In this document: positions 6,229-9,001 of the stretch, one piece after another
How the letters are laid out: each line of letters starts with the position of its first letter
Numbering within the stretch: position 1 is the stretch's first letter
Translations under genes and position numbers: made by a program
Origin: an uncultured Bacilli bacterium
GTDB lineage: Bacteria > Bacillota_I > Bacilli_A > RF39 > UBA660
Reading direction: 5' to 3'
Assembly (NCBI GenBank): GCA_947628245.1
Contig: CANQZH010000034.1
Span: 1 to 9,001, forward strand
DNA: 9,001 nt
The notes under the pieces: generated by a model
Told to the model about the DNA's origin: nothing
The model's database searches: none
What the model saw: the letters and a program-made list of their open reading frames with translations, nothing else

Positions 6229-8649
6229 ATGTTAGATAAAAAATATAATGCTTTAGAAAAGGAAAATAAATGGTTAAATTATTGGAATGAAAATAAGATT
6301 TATGAATTTAAAAAAGATGAGAGAAAAGTATTTTCTATTGATACTCCACCACCAACTGTTAATGGGAAAATTCATATAGGACATATTTTTTCTTATTCTC
6401 AAACTGAGATGATAGCAAGATATAAAAGATTAAGAGGATTTAATATATTTTATCCTTTTGGTTTTGATGATAATGGGTTACCAAGTGAAAGATTAGTAGA
6501 GAAAGAACAAGGTAAGAAAGCCAAAGAAATTGGAAGAGAAGAATTTTCTAAACTTTGTTATCAAACAACTAATAAATATGAAGAAGAATTTCAAACTTTA
6601 TTTAGCAAATTAGGGGTAAGTACTGATTGGGATATTCATTATCGGACTGTTAGTCCATCAACTATTAAAATTAGTCAAAAATCATTTTTAGATTTAATAA
6701 ATAAAGGACATTGTTATCATAAAGAAAGTCCAGCTTTATGGTGTAATGAATGTTTAACTTCGATTGCTCAAGCTGAATTAGAAACTAAAACAATTAAAAC
6801 AACTTTTAATTATATTAATTTTAAAACTGTTGAGACTAATGAAGAATTTACTATTGCAACTACTAGACCTGAATTATTACCGGCTATTGTTTGTGTATTT
6901 GTTAATCCCAATGATGAAGTTCATAAACATTTAATTGGAATGAATGCTCATATTCCTGTAATAAATGTAGATGTTCCTATTATGGCTGATGAGAAAGTAG
7001 CAATTGATAAAGGTACTGGAGTTGTTATGTGTTGTACTTTTGGTGATCAAACGGATATTGAATGGTGGAAAAAGTATAATTTACCTTTAAAATATATTTT
7101 TACTGATGATGGTAAAATTATTCTTGATGTTCCTAATTATGGTGGGTTGAAAATTAAAGAAGCAAGAAAGAAAATTATAGAAGATTTACAAGCTGGCGGA
7201 TATGTTGTTAAAATTGAAGAATTAGAACACGAAGTTCAAACGCATGAGCGATGTGGAAAAGAAGTAGAATATTCCGTTATGAAACAATGGTTTATTGATA
7301 TTATGAATCATAAACAAGATTTCTTAAAAATTGGTAATGAAATTAAATGGTATCCAAAACATATGCATACAAGATATGATGAATGGGTAAATAATATTGC
7401 GTGGGATTGGTGTATTTCAAGACAAAGATATTTTGGAGTACCTTTTCCAGTATGGTATTGTAAAGATTGTGGTGAACCTATTTTTGCTAAAGAAGAAGAT
7501 TTACCAGTAAATCCTTTAGTAGATAAACCAAATATAGATAAATGTCCTAAATGTCAAGGAAAAAGTTTTATCCCAGAAACAGATGTTATGGATACTTGGG
7601 CAACTTCTTCAGTAACGCCTTTAATTAATATGAGATATGGTGAAAAAGAAAATTATGAAGATATATTAAAACCAATGAGTATTCGAACTAATGCTTCAGA
7701 AATTATTAGAACTTGGGATTTTTATACTATTGTTAAAGGTTTTTATCATTTTGGTCAAAAACCTTGGGATAATGTAATGATATCTGGTTTTGTAATGGCT
7801 GATAAAGGAGAAAAAATCAGTAAATCAAAAGGAAATAGTAAATTTGAACCAATTGATTTAATAGAACAATATTCAGCTGATGTTATTAGATATTGGGCAG
7901 GCTCAGGAAGACTTGGTACTGATATAGTATTTAGTGAAGAAACACTTTTAAGAGGTCGAAAATTAATTAATAAAATATGGAATGTAGCTAAATTTATTGA
8001 AATGCATTTACAAGATTATGAAGATAAAGAATTTAATGATTATGAATATATTGATAAATGGATTTTAGGAACATTCCAAGAAATGGAAAAAGGTTTTATA
8101 AATTATTTAGATGAATTTGAAGTAGGATTAGCTTTAAATATTCTTGAAAAATTCTTTTGGAATTTTTGTGATAATTATATTGAAATTGTTAAGCATCGTT
8201 TATATCGACCTGAAGAATTTGGTGATATTCCAAGATATTCTGGTCAAAAAACAATTTATATAATTTTATATAAATTATTACAAGATTTTAGTATTTTCTT
8301 TCCATTTATTACGGAAGAAATTTATCAAGAATTATATCATCAAGAAAAATCAATTCATTTAACTTTAATTAAACCACTTAATTTTGCTTTTACAAAAGAA
8401 ATAAAAAATGGTAATGATTTAATAGATATTATTAAAGAAGCTAGAGGAGAAAAATCAAATAAAAATGTTTCTTTAAAAACACCAATTAAAAATTTAGATT
8501 TAAGTTTAAATAAAGATTTAAAAGAAGGAATAGAATTAGCTATTAAAGATTTTAAAGCAACTTTATTTATTCAAAATTTAAATATAAAAGATATTAATGA
8601 AGGTTATTCTATTGAAAAAATAGAATTAGATTTAGAAAGCATAGATTAA
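6229..8649 (+). CDS. valS: valyl-tRNA synthetase, archaeal-type
   Basis: Class I synthetase charging tRNA-Val in the cytosol. The 806-residue product has TPPPTVNGKIHIGH (39-52) with the HIGH motif at 49-52, FGFDDNGLPSERLVEK (77-92), zinc-type Cys pairs CNEC (172-175), CKDC (411-414) and CPKC (439-442), the CP1 editing motif IATTRPELLPA (209-219), and GTGVVMCCTFGDQTD (262-276). Further motifs are DWCISRQRYFGVPFPVWYC (393-411), DVMDTWATSSVTP (452-464) and the KMSKS equivalent KISKSKGN (529-536). FGFDDNGLPSER, TTRPELLPA and CTFGDQTD are the forms I associate with archaeal-type ValRS rather than the E. coli/Bacillus enzyme, and the C-terminal coiled-coil tRNA arm of the latter is absent. ATG 6229 with SD AAGGA (6216-6220) is the start. 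An in-frame ATG at 6163 lies inside the T-box terminator stem and is not used. Regulation is by the T-box above. Confidence 0.95.
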   Translation: MLDKKYNALEKENKWLNYWNENKIYEFKKDERKVFSIDTPPPTVNGKIHIGHIFSYSQTEMIARYKRLRGFNIFYPFGFDDNGLPSERLVEKEQGKKAKEIGREEFSKLCYQTTNKYEEEFQTLFSKLGVSTDWDIHYRTVSPSTIKISQKSFLDLINKGHCYHKESPALWCNECLTSIAQAELETKTIKTTFNYINFKTVETNEEFTIATTRPELLPAIVCVFVNPNDEVHKHLIGMNAHIPVINVDVPIMADEKVAIDKGTGVVMCCTFGDQTDIEWWKKYNLPLKYIFTDDGKIILDVPNYGGLKIKEARKKIIEDLQAGGYVVKIEELEHEVQTHERCGKEVEYSVMKQWFIDIMNHKQDFLKIGNEIKWYPKHMHTRYDEWVNNIAWDWCISRQRYFGVPFPVWYCKDCGEPIFAKEEDLPVNPLVDKPNIDKCPKCQGKSFIPETDVMDTWATSSVTPLINMRYGEKENYEDILKPMSIRTNASEIIRTWDFYTIVKGFYHFGQKPWDNVMISGFVMADKGEKISKSKGNSKFEPIDLIEQYSADVIRYWAGSGRLGTDIVFSEETLLRGRKLINKIWNVAKFIEMHLQDYEDKEFNDYEYIDKWILGTFQEMEKGFINYLDEFEVGLALNILEKFFWNFCDNYIEIVKHRLYRPEEFGDIPRYSGQKTIYIILYKLLQDFSIFFPFITEEIYQELYHQEKSIHLTLIKPLNFAFTKEIKNGNDLIDIIKEARGEKSNKNVSLKTPIKNLDLSLNKDLKEGIELAIKDFKATLFIQNLNIKDINEGYSIEKIELDLESID

Positions 8650-8662
8650 TTTCTATGTTTTT
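8636..8662 (+). terminator. intrinsic terminator of valS
   Basis: AAAGCATAGA (8636-8645) pairs with TCTATGTTTT (8652-8661) around a 6-base loop, with one G-T wobble, running into a T run to 8662. The valS stop TAA (8647-8649) sits in the loop, so the terminator overlaps the coding end. This is the same economical arrangement as at the tsf end. Confidence 0.75.
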
Positions 8663-8665
8663 AAA

Positions 8666-8694
8666 TGGAAATTTATTATAAATTATGATATATT
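8666..8694 (+). promoter_or_regulatory. possible promoter upstream of the surface-protein reading frame
   Basis: TGGAAA (8666-8671), a 17-base spacer and TATATT (8689-8694) preceded by TG one base upstream (TGATATATT, 8686-8694) make a plausible extended -10 promoter. Transcription would start near 8701, placing the 10-bp inverted repeat inside the 5' leader. In such AT-rich sequence chance matches are common, so this is only suggestive. Confidence 0.4.
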
Positions 8695-8714
8695 AAATAC
8701 GACAAGATAAGTCA

Positions 8715-8751
8715 TATAGTATTAAAATATTAAAAAATAGATAATACTATA
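8715..8751. repeat. perfect 10-bp inverted repeat with 17-base AT spacer
   Basis: TATAGTATTA (8715-8724) and TAATACTATA (8742-8751) are exact reverse complements, separated by 17 AT-rich bases (8725-8741). There is no T run after it, so it is not an ordinary terminator. It could form a leader hairpin, be an operator, or be a recombination site. The sequence alone does not decide among these. Confidence 0.7.
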
Positions 8752-8767
8752 GTGTAAAGAGATTGAC

Positions 8768-9001
8768 ATAAAAGAAAGAAAAAAAGAAAAATAACAAAAC
8801 ATATGCACTTATTGTTTTAGGAGTACTAGGAGCAATAGTATTAACTCTAGGTTTAACTTATGCTTATTGGAGGTTAACAAAAGAACAAACAGGAGTAAAT
8901 GTAGTTAATACTGATTGTTTTAGTATTGAATTTACAGGAGAAAATGATATAACACTTGATAAAGCATATCCTTTAGAAGATGCCGAATTAGAAAGTTTTT
9001 T
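8768..9001 (+). pseudogene. 5' part of a secreted/surface-anchored protein lacking a usable start codon (runs off window)
   Basis: From 8772 the frame is open to the window end and reads as a secreted protein N-terminus. A Lys/Asn-rich n-region (KKEKKKNNK) is followed by a hydrophobic segment (TYALIVLGVLGAIVLTLGL), TYAYW, and then NVVNTDCFSIEFTGENDITL and DKAYPLEDAE. I recall similar YAYW...DCFSI...NDI.L..AYP proteins as multi-copy envelope proteins in related uncultured Firmicutes, but cannot name a family. No ATG, GTG or TTG occurs in this frame before or within the visible part, and TAA (8769-8771) closes it upstream. An SD-like AAAGAG (8756-8761) is followed at start-codon distance by ATA (8768-8770), in a frame that would join the body if the A7 run (8779-8785) were A6. 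Two lesions (ATG to ATA, plus one extra A) would explain this, hence the pseudogene call. A non-AUG start, a silent cassette or a sequence error remain possible. Confidence 0.55.

Noticed and set aside
8715..8751. Inverted repeat as a Xer/dif-like site
   Set aside because: dif arms are separated by about 6 bases. The 17-base spacer and arm sequence do not fit.
8763..8768. Perfect TTGACA that could be a -35 element
   Set aside because: No acceptable -10 occurs 16-19 bases downstream (A-rich GAAAAA-type sequence), and it would start transcription inside the coding body.
8763..8771. TTG 8763 as an in-frame start for the right-end gene
   Set aside because: It is in frame but followed after one codon by TAA (8769-8771).
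8803..8820. ATG at 8803 as a start for the right-end gene
   Set aside because: It is out of frame with the open reading frame and meets TAG after five codons.

Overview
The window is a strongly AT-rich stretch of a low-GC Gram-positive (Firmicutes/Bacilli-like) genome. Every gene lies on the + strand. Shine-Dalgarno sites, extended -10 promoters, short stem-plus-T-run terminators and a T-box leader all fit that group. The LemA-family gene ends at a TGA that must be a true stop, because the next gene's ATG overlaps it, and no tryptophan in the window is encoded by TGA. The genetic code is therefore the standard bacterial one, not the Mycoplasma code. My inference is an uncultured gut-type Bacilli lineage near the Mollicutes (RF39-like), but the window alone does not prove this.

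Layout: (1) 1-1211 holds the 3' end of rpsB (ribosomal protein S2, with a long charged tail) and the complete tsf (EF-Ts), closed by an intrinsic terminator. (2) 1220-3587 is a two-gene membrane operon with its own extended -10 promoter: a LemA-family protein overlapped by 4 bases (ATGA) with a DUF2207-type multi-pass membrane protein that ends in a Gly/Ser-rich tail. (3) 3595-5983 is a monocistronic gene for a 778-residue single-pass protein. Its extracytoplasmic part is a tandem duplication of a WG-repeat-like beta module of about 300 residues. (4) 5987-8662 is a promoter, a nearly complete T-box leader with a readable GTT (Val) specifier, its terminator, valS and a terminator. The ValRS has the sequence features of the archaeal-type enzyme rather than the usual bacterial one. 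(5) 8663-9001 is an intergenic stretch with a perfect 10-bp inverted repeat, followed by the 5' part of a secreted or surface-anchored protein. Its reading frame is open to the window edge but has no standard start codon.

Functionally the left and right parts are translation genes (S2, EF-Ts, ValRS), and the middle is cell-envelope genes of poorly known role. The items most worth following up are the start-less surface-protein reading frame next to the inverted repeat, the tandemly duplicated ectodomain, and the pairing of a Firmicutes T-box with an archaeal-type ValRS.
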